19,488 nt of DNA, taken from Lachnospiraceae bacterium UBA7199 (GTDB taxonomy: Bacteria > Bacillota > Clostridia > Lachnospirales > Lachnospiraceae). Below are positions 6,682 through 14,397 of this stretch, piece after piece (position 1 is the first letter of the stretch; each line of letters opens with the position of its first letter). The DNA lies in NCBI GenBank assembly GCA_002490775.1, contig DKUR01000085.1, positions 1 to 19,488 of the forward strand, read 5' to 3'. The notes under the pieces were generated by a model. The model saw only the letters and a list, made by a program, of their open reading frames with translations. It ran no database searches and was not told where the DNA came from. The translations under genes and the position numbers were made by a program.

Positions 6682-7359
6682 ATGAAAAATTTTTACGAAA
6701 GGTATAAGCATGCTATACCGCTTATTATCTATGCAATCATTTATTGTACTTGGTTTGTCTATTTGGAGAAAACCATAACCCATCCATCACGAATCATCCA
6801 TATGAAACTGGATGATTTCATTCCCTTTTGTGAAGTGTTTGTAATTCCTTATTTTCTTTGGTTTGCATATGTATCAGCAGTAGTTCTTTACTGCTTTTTT
6901 AAGAACAAGCAGGAATATTATAAATGCTGTGCATTTCTTTTTACGGGAATGACTATTTTTTTGATTATATCAACCCTATGGCCGAACGGACATCATCTTC
7001 GTCCCTACATTATGCCAAGAAATAATATTTTTACCCAAATGGTAATTCATCTATATAAAGCCGATACGCCCACTAATTTATGGCCAAGCATACATGTATA
7101 TAACTCTATCGGCGCTCATTTGGCGGTAATACACAATGAGCGGCTGGCTCAAAATAAAGCAATACGCACTGGTTCTTTTATCCTATGTGTATCCATCATT
7201 TTATCTACCGTATTTATTAAACAGCACTCTATGTTTGATGTGCTTACTGCTTTTGTATTATCTGCTGTTATGTATGTGATCGTTTATCAGGCTGATGTTG
7301 TTTCGTCTTACCGCTCTCACCGCACGGAAACCAAACGCCGCAGGCTGCGCAGAGCTTGA
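6682..7359 (+). CDS. PAP2-superfamily membrane phosphatase
   Basis: The 225-residue protein has about six hydrophobic segments. It has the PAP2-type motifs PSIHVYNS (C2 histidine) and STVFIKQHSMFDVL (C3 with K-Q-H and a later Asp). This matches the lipid phosphatase / phosphotransferase superfamily, closest in style to the inositol-phosphorylceramide-synthase-like branch that has SxxxxKxHxxxD. A typical C1 KxxxxxxRP motif is not obvious; HLRPYIMPRNN may take that role. The tail is strongly basic (KRRRLRR), as for a cytoplasmic end. The start is the ATG at 6682, preceded by AGGAG (6669-6673). It follows a lipid kinase gene with no terminator between, suggesting one operon that adds and removes lipid phosphate. 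Substrate is inferred, not seen. Confidence 0.8.
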   Translation: MKNFYERYKHAIPLIIYAIIYCTWFVYLEKTITHPSRIIHMKLDDFIPFCEVFVIPYFLWFAYVSAVVLYCFFKNKQEYYKCCAFLFTGMTIFLIISTLWPNGHHLRPYIMPRNNIFTQMVIHLYKADTPTNLWPSIHVYNSIGAHLAVIHNERLAQNKAIRTGSFILCVSIILSTVFIKQHSMFDVLTAFVLSAVMYVIVYQADVVSSYRSHRTETKRRRLRRA

Positions 7360-7380
7360 GGGAAAATTTTAGTTTAATTA

Positions 7381-7553
7381 TAACAGTTCAGCACTCATTA
7401 ATTCATAAAAGCGGCTGCTCCGCATCCGTCGCCGCTTCGCGGCTTGTCTTTTATTCATTAATGGGCGCTCCGCTCATGAAAAAAACAGTACAATGCGCTT
7501 TGTGTGCAAGCACCCACGCGCATTGTACTGTTTTTTTCATGGCTGAACTGTTA
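7381..7553. repeat. Nested inverted repeat between convergent genes
   Basis: The outer arms TAACAGTTCAGC (7381-7392) and GCTGAACTGTTA (7542-7553) are perfect 12-bp inverted copies. Inside lie two more inverted pairs. The first is 7397-7411 with 7448-7462 (14 of 15 bases pair) around a GC-rich core. The second is 7475-7498 with 7518-7541, a perfect 24-bp stem. The whole 173 nt can fold into one closed structure with two branches. The right outer arm includes the stop codon of the glycosyltransferase gene. It could be a non-autonomous miniature transposon, but no clear target duplication is seen. Confidence 0.65.
7475..7541. terminator. Bidirectional terminator for the PAP2 and glycosyltransferase genes
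   Basis: The perfect 24-bp stem has GCGC at its inner end and A7/T7 runs in its arms. Either strand therefore reads a GC-containing hairpin followed by seven T. This suits termination of both converging transcripts. Confidence 0.8.
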
Positions 7554-8576
7554 GTTAAAGTTAAAAAACCGACGGCAGATTTTGTAGCCTTCTACGGAAA
7601 TTTTTCTTCCTCCTCTGCCTGGAAGGTTCATGCAGGAACCTAAAAGACCATAGCGAAGTTTCCTGTATAAAAACCAGTCCTTTTTCTTTAAATATTCCCA
7701 TAATTCCTTTTTCTTTCCTAAATTTTCTTCTGTTTCCGAACGTATTAATAATATAGAAGAAACTGTTGTAATAATATCCAGATAGCTTACCATATAATGA
7801 TAAAGTTTTTTATTTCCTGCAATCTGACTTTTTCTCTCAGTCATATAGTCAATCATCAGTTTATTTACTCTAATCTGCTGATCTATTCTGCCAATCATAA
7901 TATCTTCATTCACTGACTGATCTGCCCTGCCAATATAATAACGGTAAAAATTAACATCCAAATAATACATGTTTCTTACATAGGGAAGGGGTTCAAATAC
8001 ATATAAGTTATCAACATAAAATGTATGCTCCGGCAGTTTTAATCCACACTCCCTAAGCAGCTTGGTACGGAAAATCACTGAATGCATTAATATATATTGT
8101 CCCTTATGAAAGTGCCTGACATCCTGCCAGGTAAACATTTCATTTTGCGGCAGAGCGTGCTTATACCGCATTACCTTATGCCTGTTTTCACCAATTTTTT
8201 CATAGACAAAATTGCTGACAAGCATATCCAGTACCTTTTCTCCGCCTGCAAGATTCTGCAAAGTCTCAAGGATCTGCCTATAGGCTTCCTCTTTTACCCA
8301 GTCATCACTATCCACCACTTTGAAATACAAACCGGATGCCCTTTCGACTCCTGCATTTACTGCCGATCCATGTCCTCCGTTTTCTTTATGAATCACCTTC
8401 ACAACAGAAGGATAATTTTCTGCATATTCATCTGCAATTGCTGCTGTTTCATCGGTAGAACCGTCATTCACAATAATGATTTCCACATCCTCGCCGCCCT
8501 TTAAAAGGGAATCAATGCACTTTCTCATATATTTTGCCGAATTATAGCATGGTACTGTAAATGATAAAAGTTTCAT
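7551..8576 (-). CDS. Glycosyltransferase family 2
   Basis: The 341-residue protein is a GT-A fold family 2 transferase: FTVPCYNSAKYMRKCIDSLL (6-25), VEIIIVNDGSTDE (31-43), HKENGGHGSAVNAG (63-76) and the metal-binding VVDSDDW (87-93, D89 and D91). The C-terminal 200 residues are mostly helical, and a hydrophobic stretch near YLDIITTVSSILLI may touch the membrane. Such enzymes add sugars from nucleotide donors to envelope polysaccharides or lipids; donor and acceptor cannot be inferred. The start is supported by TGGAG upstream. A plausible promoter lies at 8620-8648, and the SfsA-MutY gene ends only 84 bases upstream, so read-through is also possible. It ends within an inverted repeat. Confidence 0.88.
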   Translation of the reverse strand: MKLLSFTVPCYNSAKYMRKCIDSLLKGGEDVEIIIVNDGSTDETAAIADEYAENYPSVVKVIHKENGGHGSAVNAGVERASGLYFKVVDSDDWVKEEAYRQILETLQNLAGGEKVLDMLVSNFVYEKIGENRHKVMRYKHALPQNEMFTWQDVRHFHKGQYILMHSVIFRTKLLRECGLKLPEHTFYVDNLYVFEPLPYVRNMYYLDVNFYRYYIGRADQSVNEDIMIGRIDQQIRVNKLMIDYMTERKSQIAGNKKLYHYMVSYLDIITTVSSILLIRSETEENLGKKKELWEYLKKKDWFLYRKLRYGLLGSCMNLPGRGGRKISVEGYKICRRFFNFN

Positions 8577-8619
8577 AATATATACTCCATTTCAACATAC
8601 TTTCATGCGCCACACCGAT

Positions 8620-8648
8620 ATCATACTATCTTTTACTGCCAGAATCAA
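8620..8648 (-). promoter_or_regulatory. Likely promoter of the glycosyltransferase gene
   Basis: On the minus strand TTGATT (8643-8648), a 17-base spacer and TATGAT (8620-8625) lie 43 bases before the ATG, within the gap after the SfsA-MutY gene. Confidence 0.5.
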
Positions 8649-8660
8649 ATTAAAGTTTTC

Positions 8661-10397
8661 TTATGAAAATCCTATGAGTGCCTTAAGATATGCTTTATAC
8701 GCAGATGGAATCGGATATTTTTCTTTAATTTCCCTGACTTTTGCAAAAATAATTTCACTTTCAACCTTCCTTTTTGCAAGTTCATCTACTCTGACTGCAT
8801 AGCCAATCATATGCCACTCCTTATGCGTAAAAATATGTTTACTTGAACTTAATGCATCTATTTTTAAAACAGAAATCCCTTCCCTTTTCAGGTATCTTAA
8901 AACCTGTTCATCCGTCAAATGCCCTTCAAGACAGGGGAACTCATACATACCGGCAAGAAGCCCATGATCCGGGCGTTTTTTCAACGCTGTTTTATTTTCA
9001 TCCCGAATAATGAGAACTGTCTTTTTTTCAATGGTTCTTGGTTTTTTCGGTGTTTTATATGGAAATTCCAATTCTCTTTCCTGTAAATGCGCCTCACACA
9101 AAAGCTCCCAGGGACACCGTCCACAATCCGGCTTTCCATTGGGAATGCATACAACTGCTCCTAATTCCATAAGCGCCTGGTTAAAATCTCCCGGCGTTTC
9201 ATAAGGCATACCAAGACGCACTTCCTCCTCTACCTGACAGCGGACTGACTGCTCACTGATATCCCTGGAATCTCCATTCAATCTTGCCAGCACACGAAGC
9301 ACATTTCCATCCACCGCCGGTTCTCTTTCTCCATAAGCAATAGAACTAACAGCTCCCGCCGTATAGCTGCCTATACCCGGAAGTTCCAATAGCTGCTTGT
9401 ACTTCCGCGGCATAATTCCCCCATGCTCCTCCATAATGATCTGAGCCGCTTTCTTCAAATTTCTGGCACGATTGTAATATCCCAATCCTTCCCACAACTT
9501 TAAAAGCTCTTCCTCCTCCACTGCTGCCAGATGGGCAATATCAGGCAGCACTGCCATGAATCGTTCGTAATACCCTTTGACTGCTTCCACTCTGGTCTGC
9601 TGCAGCATAATTTCAGATACCCATACATGGTATGGATCTGTATCCTCCCGCCAGGGAAGAATCCTTTTATTTTTCCGATACCAGTCCAATAGCGGCAGTG
9701 CTGCTGCTTCCAGCTTAGAAAGCCTGACCGGAACCGGTGCATGGAGCTTCATAGTATCCGAAGTCACCTTACAATCATAAGCAAGTATGTGAACTCCTGC
9801 CTGCCTTGCCCTCAAAAGTGCATCTGCAAATTCCGGCTGTGTTTCCCGATTTGGAACAAAATAGTTAACGTTTTCCATTTGAATCACCAAAATAACATAT
9901 GTCTCAAATCCCTGCTGCACTGCCTCTATCAATTCATTCACATGTTTCACTGCCCTTTGGGAAGGTGCATCAGGAAACAATACCACACCCTGCTGCTCTA
10001 AGGTTACGCCTTTTACTTCTATAAACAACTTTTCATCTGCTGTCTCTGCATAAAAATCAAATCTGGAATTTTGAAATTTTGTTTCCGGCCTTAACAAAGA
10101 AACGCCCTCTTTCAGCCCTCCTGCCAAAATCCACTCCTTAACTACTTTGTTTGGCGCTCCTGAATCCATATTTATTATACGGCTCCCCTTTTTAACAGCT
10201 ACCAGATCGTAAGCTGTACTTCTATTGGAGTTCGTACTTTTATTAAGGTAAACTACTGCATGATCTGTCAAAAGTTCCCGGCATCGGCCAGTATTTTTTA
10301 CATGCACCTTTTCCCTTCGTCCATCAATCTCAACATATGCAATAAATCTGTTAGGGCGGCTGATAAACCGCCCCTCCTCTATGTGTTCATATTTCAT
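8661..10397 (-). CDS. SfsA-MutY fusion: SfsA-type nuclease plus A/G-specific adenine glycosylase
   Basis: One 578-residue frame holds two complete proteins. Residues 1 to about 228 are SfsA: an OB-like N-terminus, then a PD-(D/E)xK nuclease core with D114 in SRFDFY and E127-V-K129, ending in PVRLSK. Residues about 230-578 are MutY. This part has LPWRxxxxPYxVWVSEIMLQQT with catalytic E262 and the HhH segment LPGIGSYTAGAV. D363 lies in AVDGNV, and an Fe-S loop is formed by C417, C425, C428 and C434. A C-terminal NUDIX-like domain follows, with KHIFTHKEWHM. MutY removes adenine paired with 8-oxoguanine. SfsA relatives bind or cut DNA/RNA, with an unclear cellular role. Each half has its normal family length and no stop or internal start marks the join. 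The start is the ATG 11 bases after TGGAG. It lies 91 bases after the 5'-nucleotidase gene. Confidence 0.93.
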   Translation of the reverse strand: MKYEHIEEGRFISRPNRFIAYVEIDGRREKVHVKNTGRCRELLTDHAVVYLNKSTNSNRSTAYDLVAVKKGSRIINMDSGAPNKVVKEWILAGGLKEGVSLLRPETKFQNSRFDFYAETADEKLFIEVKGVTLEQQGVVLFPDAPSQRAVKHVNELIEAVQQGFETYVILVIQMENVNYFVPNRETQPEFADALLRARQAGVHILAYDCKVTSDTMKLHAPVPVRLSKLEAAALPLLDWYRKNKRILPWREDTDPYHVWVSEIMLQQTRVEAVKGYYERFMAVLPDIAHLAAVEEEELLKLWEGLGYYNRARNLKKAAQIIMEEHGGIMPRKYKQLLELPGIGSYTAGAVSSIAYGEREPAVDGNVLRVLARLNGDSRDISEQSVRCQVEEEVRLGMPYETPGDFNQALMELGAVVCIPNGKPDCGRCPWELLCEAHLQERELEFPYKTPKKPRTIEKKTVLIIRDENKTALKKRPDHGLLAGMYEFPCLEGHLTDEQVLRYLKREGISVLKIDALSSSKHIFTHKEWHMIGYAVRVDELAKRKVESEIIFAKVREIKEKYPIPSAYKAYLKALIGFS

Positions 10398-10488
10398 TTT
10401 ACACTTTTCTCCATTTCAAAGCATTCTGCTGTGTCTGCCATCAGACATACTTGCCAGAACACCTTTTTTGGGCTCAATGCCGCCACAA

Positions 10489-11421
10489 TTATGGATCACG
10501 CTTATGCTCTGCCTTATCCTGCTGCTTATAAGGCACCCTCGCCGCCGGCACTACCTGGGAGGCTGGTGTGGTATGCACTGCCTGATCATCAAAAAAAATG
10601 TGAGCGCCAAAAGCTTTTAATACATCCCGTTTGGTGATACCGCCTAAGAAAAACGCCTCGTCAATTCTCACATTCCATGCCCGCAGGGTACGAATCACAC
10701 GTTCATGGGCAGGCGCACTTCTGGAAGTGACCAGTGCGGTTCTTATTGGCGCCTGCTCCGGCGAAAATTCCCTTTGAATATCGGAAATAGTTTTTAAAAA
10801 TTTTGCAAATGGCCCTTGCTTTAAAGGATTATCTGCCTGCAGCCTTTCATTTTCTTCAAACGCTTCCAGCCCCTGCTCCCGGAAGATCTGCTCCGATTCA
10901 TCTGAAAATAATACAGCATCTCCGTCAAAAGCAATCCTGATCTGTGAAATTTCTTTTCCTTCCTGATACGATCTGATCTCATCACAGCAGATAATTCCTG
11001 CGGCAATTCCACAGTCAATGGCTGCCTGCACATCCTTTTCATCTGCCGAAAGGTACAAATCTGTATGAAATGCTTCAAGATAAGGCGCCAGGGAAGCACC
11101 GCTGGCAAGCACTGCTCTTGAAATATCCAGTCCATAATGCGCTATGGAATTAAATACCCGCAAGGACGTGTCAGGGCTGTTGTGAGACATGATAATGACC
11201 TCCACTCGTCCTTCCTGTCCTGGTATTTTATTTATATTAAGCAAAGCTTCTATCAGCCGGTATCCATTTCCAGGGGCTAAAAGCTCCTTTTCGTGTTCTA
11301 CCTGGTAGGCACAATATGCCTCCACACCCTGAGAGCAAAAAATTTCATTTTCTACCGTCAAATCAAATAATGCTCTGGATGAAACTCCTATTACCAGTCT
11401 GTTTTCTAATTCATATGCCAT
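10489..11421 (-). CDS. Cytosolic 5'-nucleotidase (Pfam 5-nucleotidase, NT5C-like)
   Basis: The 310-residue protein matches the 5-nucleotidase family: RLVIGVSSRALFDL at the start, VEVIIMSHNSPDTSLRVFNSI (74-94), VLASGASLAPYL, then the HAD-like FDGDAVLFSDESE (165-177) with D166 and D168. ALVTSRSAPAHERVIRTLR and GGITKRDVL, with a late FFDDQ, complete the acidic set. Family enzymes dephosphorylate nucleoside 5'-monophosphates in the cytoplasm; substrate preference is not visible. The start at 11421 is chosen because GGGGGAAGGAG ends 6 bases upstream; an ATG 15 codons earlier has no such site. It lies between the DUF1653 gene and the SfsA-MutY gene in the same direction. The gap upstream contains an imperfect hairpin (about 11455-11482), so coupling may be partial. 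Confidence 0.85.
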   Translation of the reverse strand: MAYELENRLVIGVSSRALFDLTVENEIFCSQGVEAYCAYQVEHEKELLAPGNGYRLIEALLNINKIPGQEGRVEVIIMSHNSPDTSLRVFNSIAHYGLDISRAVLASGASLAPYLEAFHTDLYLSADEKDVQAAIDCGIAAGIICCDEIRSYQEGKEISQIRIAFDGDAVLFSDESEQIFREQGLEAFEENERLQADNPLKQGPFAKFLKTISDIQREFSPEQAPIRTALVTSRSAPAHERVIRTLRAWNVRIDEAFFLGGITKRDVLKAFGAHIFFDDQAVHTTPASQVVPAARVPYKQQDKAEHKRDP

Positions 11422-11498
11422 ATGATACTCCTTCCCCCGCATCTGCTGATTGAAGCAAAAAAGCAAATCCTGCTTTCTGCTGGGAAAGAGAAGTCTTC

Positions 11499-12065
11499 CT
11501 ATTTCAGACGGTTACATTCATACTTTTCCAAGGTAAGAAGGCATGTGCGAAGCTGATCAAACCGATCTTCTATTTCACCCTCCTCAACCTTAACATCTAT
11601 CGCCATCGACATAATATTAATCATATCATTGGTAATGCGATGGTGTAATGCCGCAAGTATGTTAATCCTCTCCTCATAAGACCCGGCATCTAAAAATTCC
11701 AGCACCAGCGGATCAATATTTAATTCTTCTTCAGCTTCATCTATATCCTGCTTTATCTCTTCTTCCTTTAAAGCAGAGACAACCTCCGGCTCCTCCACCA
11801 AAGCCTTTTCCGGCTCTGTAACAGGCTCTATCACATTTTTCTGCAGTTCGAACCTCTTCTCCTGCCCGGCATCTGGATACTTTTCTTTGTCCAGCTTTTC
11901 CATAAACATGGTAAGGGGCCTTGCATACACCTGGTATTCCCCATAAAGTGCCTGATAGATTACCAGTTCTTCTCCTGTTTCACTGTGACGCGCCATAGTA
12001 ATTATACGATAAAGATTTCCTTTAAAATGCCTGAAAATCTGTCCCTGTAATGGAATATTTGACAT
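11499..12065 (-). CDS. DUF1653-domain protein with acidic linker and helical C-terminus
   Basis: The 188-residue protein begins with a DUF1653 domain (about 5-72): QGQIFRHFKGNLYRII, then HSETGEELVIYQALYG and QVYARPLTMFMEKLD. Its function is unknown. A Glu-rich, low-complexity linker (about 75-117) leads to a helical C-terminal segment ending in CNRLK. The ATG at 12065 is chosen because GGAGG lies 5 bases upstream. An in-frame TTG four codons earlier would overlap that site. A promoter with perfect spacing lies at 12150. It opens a same-strand run with the 5'-nucleotidase and SfsA-MutY genes, a setting that hints at nucleic acid or nucleotide housekeeping but proves nothing. Confidence 0.8.
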   Translation of the reverse strand: MSNIPLQGQIFRHFKGNLYRIITMARHSETGEELVIYQALYGEYQVYARPLTMFMEKLDKEKYPDAGQEKRFELQKNVIEPVTEPEKALVEEPEVVSALKEEEIKQDIDEAEEELNIDPLVLEFLDAGSYEERINILAALHHRITNDMINIMSMAIDVKVEEGEIEDRFDQLRTCLLTLEKYECNRLK

Positions 12066-12149
12066 AGCATCCTCCAATTCTTTTTCTGCATCTTCTGTAA
12101 TGCAGATTTCATATTCACTGATTTTGAACAGTTCTTTATAGCTATATCA

Positions 12150-12178
12150 ATTATAATCCCAGTTCTGGTCATTGTCAT
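12150..12178 (-). promoter_or_regulatory. Promoter of the DUF1653 operon
   Basis: On the minus strand ATGACA (12173-12178), a 17-base spacer and TATAAT (12150-12155). It starts 8 bases after the stop codon of the preceding gene and gives a leader of about 78 nt. Confidence 0.7.
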
Positions 12179-12185
12179 TCTTCTT

Positions 12186-12560
12186 TTACAGAAATACAAC
12201 AGAAAAAAAGTATGGCTCTGCACATGTCTTTAATTCTTTACATTCTTCAGCCAAATGAGTTTTTTCTTCCTCATTCAGCTTATCAATCTTTCTGTGATGG
12301 ATCGTCACCGTGTACTCCACATTGCCATCCCCATCAGTCACATAATTCATTGTAATTCCACTGTCCGCATACCCCTTTTCTTCCAGATAATTTTTAATTT
12401 CCTGTATATATTCCTGCCTGGCTGTGTGGTAATACTGCTCTGTAGCAGCGCTTCTTTCCCTATTCCGGCTATGTACTATGCCTAAAATACTGAATGCTGT
12501 TGTAAGCGCTAACAGCGCTATCATAATTCCTGCTGCGGTATTTTTCTTCTCATTTTTCAT
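12186..12560 (-). CDS. Small single-pass membrane protein, family unknown
   Basis: The 124-residue protein has a lysine-rich N-terminus, one membrane segment (about 9-29) and a charged outer domain. The outer domain contains NYLEEKGYADSGITMNYV and GDGNVEYTVTIHHRKID, which read like a short alpha/beta fold. The N-in orientation follows from the basic start. The ATG at 12560 is preferred to one 15 codons upstream because GAAAGGAATGAG precedes it. I do not recognise the family, although short Clostridia-type membrane proteins of this layout are common. A TTGACA at 12600-12605 may drive it, but the matching -10 is poor. The gene is followed directly by the promoter of the DUF1653 operon. Confidence 0.6.
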   Translation of the reverse strand: MKNEKKNTAAGIMIALLALTTAFSILGIVHSRNRERSAATEQYYHTARQEYIQEIKNYLEEKGYADSGITMNYVTDGDGNVEYTVTIHHRKIDKLNEEEKTHLAEECKELKTCAEPYFFSVVFL

Positions 12561-12652
12561 ACTTTTCTCATTCCTTTCATAAACTGAAAAAGCGGCATTT
12601 GTCAAATATTCATGGAAACATGACTATTTTTCTCATTGCGCGTAAAATAAAT

Positions 12653-12682
12653 TAAGAGTGAAAGATGTATCTTTCACTCTTA
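12653..12682 (-). terminator. Terminator of the HD-HAD gene
   Basis: TAAGAGTGAAAGAT and ATCTTTCACTCTTA form a perfect 14-bp stem with a 2-base loop (about 4 nt unpaired in practice). On the minus strand it is followed by ATTTATTTT. Confidence 0.75.
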
Positions 12683-12715
12683 GTATAAAAAATGCTGTGT
12701 ACCATAAACAGGACT

Positions 12716-14233
12716 CTATTCAAAAACTTCACTTATATTTTTTATTTTCCGGCAGCAGTCCGGCAGATGCGCTGGTTCTTCTCCCGACTGCTGCGTAAAA
12801 ACATACATACTGTCTATCCCATATTTTTCCGATCCTAAAATATCTGCCTGATACTCATTTCCAATCATCACTGACTCTTCTTTCTTTAAACCATACTTTT
12901 GAAACAATTGCTCATAAAAATGAAAAGAAGGTTTTTTAACTCCAGCATCAGAAGAATATAAAACACCATCAAACTGATCATAAATCCCCAGCATTCTCAT
13001 TTCCGGCTCTGTAAAAACCCTCTGGGCATTTGACAAAAGATATACTTTTTTTCCTGCTTTCTTAAGCCTTGAAAGCATATCCAGGACGCCTTCATATAAT
13101 CTTATATAGCTCATGGAAAGACTTCTGAATATAATTCCAGTCTGACTTATCCTTTCCTGGTCAGCTTTCACTTTTTTTGCTTCTAAAAGTTTATAGAATA
13201 CATTTTCAAGCAGAATTTCCACCTCTTCCCCTGTAAGAGATTCATCTGAAAGCTTTTTCTGCATCCGGGGCAGCAACGTACACAGTTCTTCTTTTACAGC
13301 CTGTTTATAGGCTTTTTTCAGTTCAGGCCCCTCATAATCTGCTCCCGTCATGGAAAAAATACATGCCAGATTTTTCCACAAAGATGCCTTATCTTCATTA
13401 GTATGTATGTCCACTAACGTACCATACAGGTCGAATATATAATTCTGATACTCTTTGGGCATGATCTTCTTTCTTTCCAGATATTCTCCCATTACTTTAC
13501 GAATCCGTGCAAACTGTTCTTTTGTTTTTGGATTTTCGGACTTAAAATCCATCACTTTTTCAATATATCCCTGATGATATGCTAAAAAAAGGCTTCTTGG
13601 ATATACAAGCTCATAAATCAGGGAAATAAGGTTTACCACATGATCTGCCGGTGTTTTTTTTAGGCTTCTTAAAACTGCATGTCCTTCCTCAAAGGCTTCC
13701 ATCACCTTGTCTGTAACCTCACAAGAATAAAGCTCTCTGCTGGTTACGTTATAAATTTCCTCTAAAGGGAAATCTACATTTACCTTCAATATATCAATTT
13801 TATCCGCATCTCTTAAAATCTGGCAGAACATTTTTACCCGTTCGGTAAGCTCCTTTGGCAGCCGGTATGCACTGTGATATGCCACTGCTATCCTTAAAAG
13901 CTCGTCCTCTGAATCATCTTCTATATAATCCCTGATTTTTCCCTTATCAAAAAGAATTTCCGCACCATACTGGGCATGGTCGATAGACTGGGCATCTATA
14001 AAAGTTCCATAATTTTTAAGCTGCTCAAACCTGCCCACATCATGCAGCATCCCAAGAAGCCACGCCAAAAGCGTATCTTCACTGCTAAGCTTTAAGGAAC
14101 AGGCAATACTTTCACACAATTCACTGACGCGATAAGTATGCTCAATTTTAAGACGTACCTTTTCCTCTTTTCGATTATAATTTTCCACATAAGCTTCAAA
14201 AGCATGAACTACCTTTTTTCTATCGATTTTCAT
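12716..14233 (-). CDS. HD-domain phosphohydrolase fused to a HAD-family hydrolase
   Basis: The 505-residue protein joins two enzyme domains. Residues about 25-200 are an HD domain: H32 in EHTYR, the H64-D65 doublet in MLHDVGRF, H86, H120 in AYHS and D144 in DADKID. These are the usual metal ligands of HD phosphohydrolases. Residues about 262-505 are a HAD domain: FDLYGTLVD with nucleophile D268, LLSNAQ with S401, GVKKPS with K433/K434, and IGNEYQADI with acidic ligands. The residue two after the nucleophile is Tyr (Y270), not Asp. That pattern is known in 2-haloacid dehalogenases and in some uncharacterised clostridial HADs, so a plain phosphatase reaction is less certain. The substrate is unknown. 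The start is supported by AAGGTG. The promoter is at 14271, and the gene is divergent from the DUF362 gene. Confidence 0.85.
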   Translation of the reverse strand: MKIDRKKVVHAFEAYVENYNRKEEKVRLKIEHTYRVSELCESIACSLKLSSEDTLLAWLLGMLHDVGRFEQLKNYGTFIDAQSIDHAQYGAEILFDKGKIRDYIEDDSEDELLRIAVAYHSAYRLPKELTERVKMFCQILRDADKIDILKVNVDFPLEEIYNVTSRELYSCEVTDKVMEAFEEGHAVLRSLKKTPADHVVNLISLIYELVYPRSLFLAYHQGYIEKVMDFKSENPKTKEQFARIRKVMGEYLERKKIMPKEYQNYIFDLYGTLVDIHTNEDKASLWKNLACIFSMTGADYEGPELKKAYKQAVKEELCTLLPRMQKKLSDESLTGEEVEILLENVFYKLLEAKKVKADQERISQTGIIFRSLSMSYIRLYEGVLDMLSRLKKAGKKVYLLSNAQRVFTEPEMRMLGIYDQFDGVLYSSDAGVKKPSFHFYEQLFQKYGLKKEESVMIGNEYQADILGSEKYGIDSMYVFTQQSGEEPAHLPDCCRKIKNISEVFE

Positions 14234-14270
14234 AACGATTACACCTTAATCCTTTTTTTAAGCTTATAAC

Positions 14271-14300
14271 ATTATACTCCACGCCTTGAGAAACAGGCAA
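14271..14300 (-). promoter_or_regulatory. Promoter of the HD-HAD gene
   Basis: On the minus strand TTGCCT (14295-14300), an 18-base spacer and TATAAT (14271-14276), 37 bases before the ATG. Confidence 0.6.
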
Positions 14301-14397
14301 CTAAATGTTACTCCTTTTCTTCCTCTGTTTTTAATGTTAAAATAATAATGATTTTATCAGCTTAAATCTAAAAACAATATTTCAAGGAGAAACAGCT

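Noticed and set aside
7356..7643. 95-codon frame across the inverted repeats
   Set aside because: It runs through a bidirectional terminator and into the antisense of the glycosyltransferase gene, with no supporting start signal.
10432..10447. TGTCTG/CAGACA hairpin between the 5'-nucleotidase and SfsA-MutY genes
   Set aside because: The stem is only 6 bp with no T-tract on the coding strand, too weak to call a terminator.
12066..12149. In-frame open stretch of 27 codons upstream of the DUF1653 start, with protein-like composition
   Set aside because: It has no ATG or GTG start and lies in the leader between a good promoter and a good ribosome binding site; chance or relic coding cannot be told apart.
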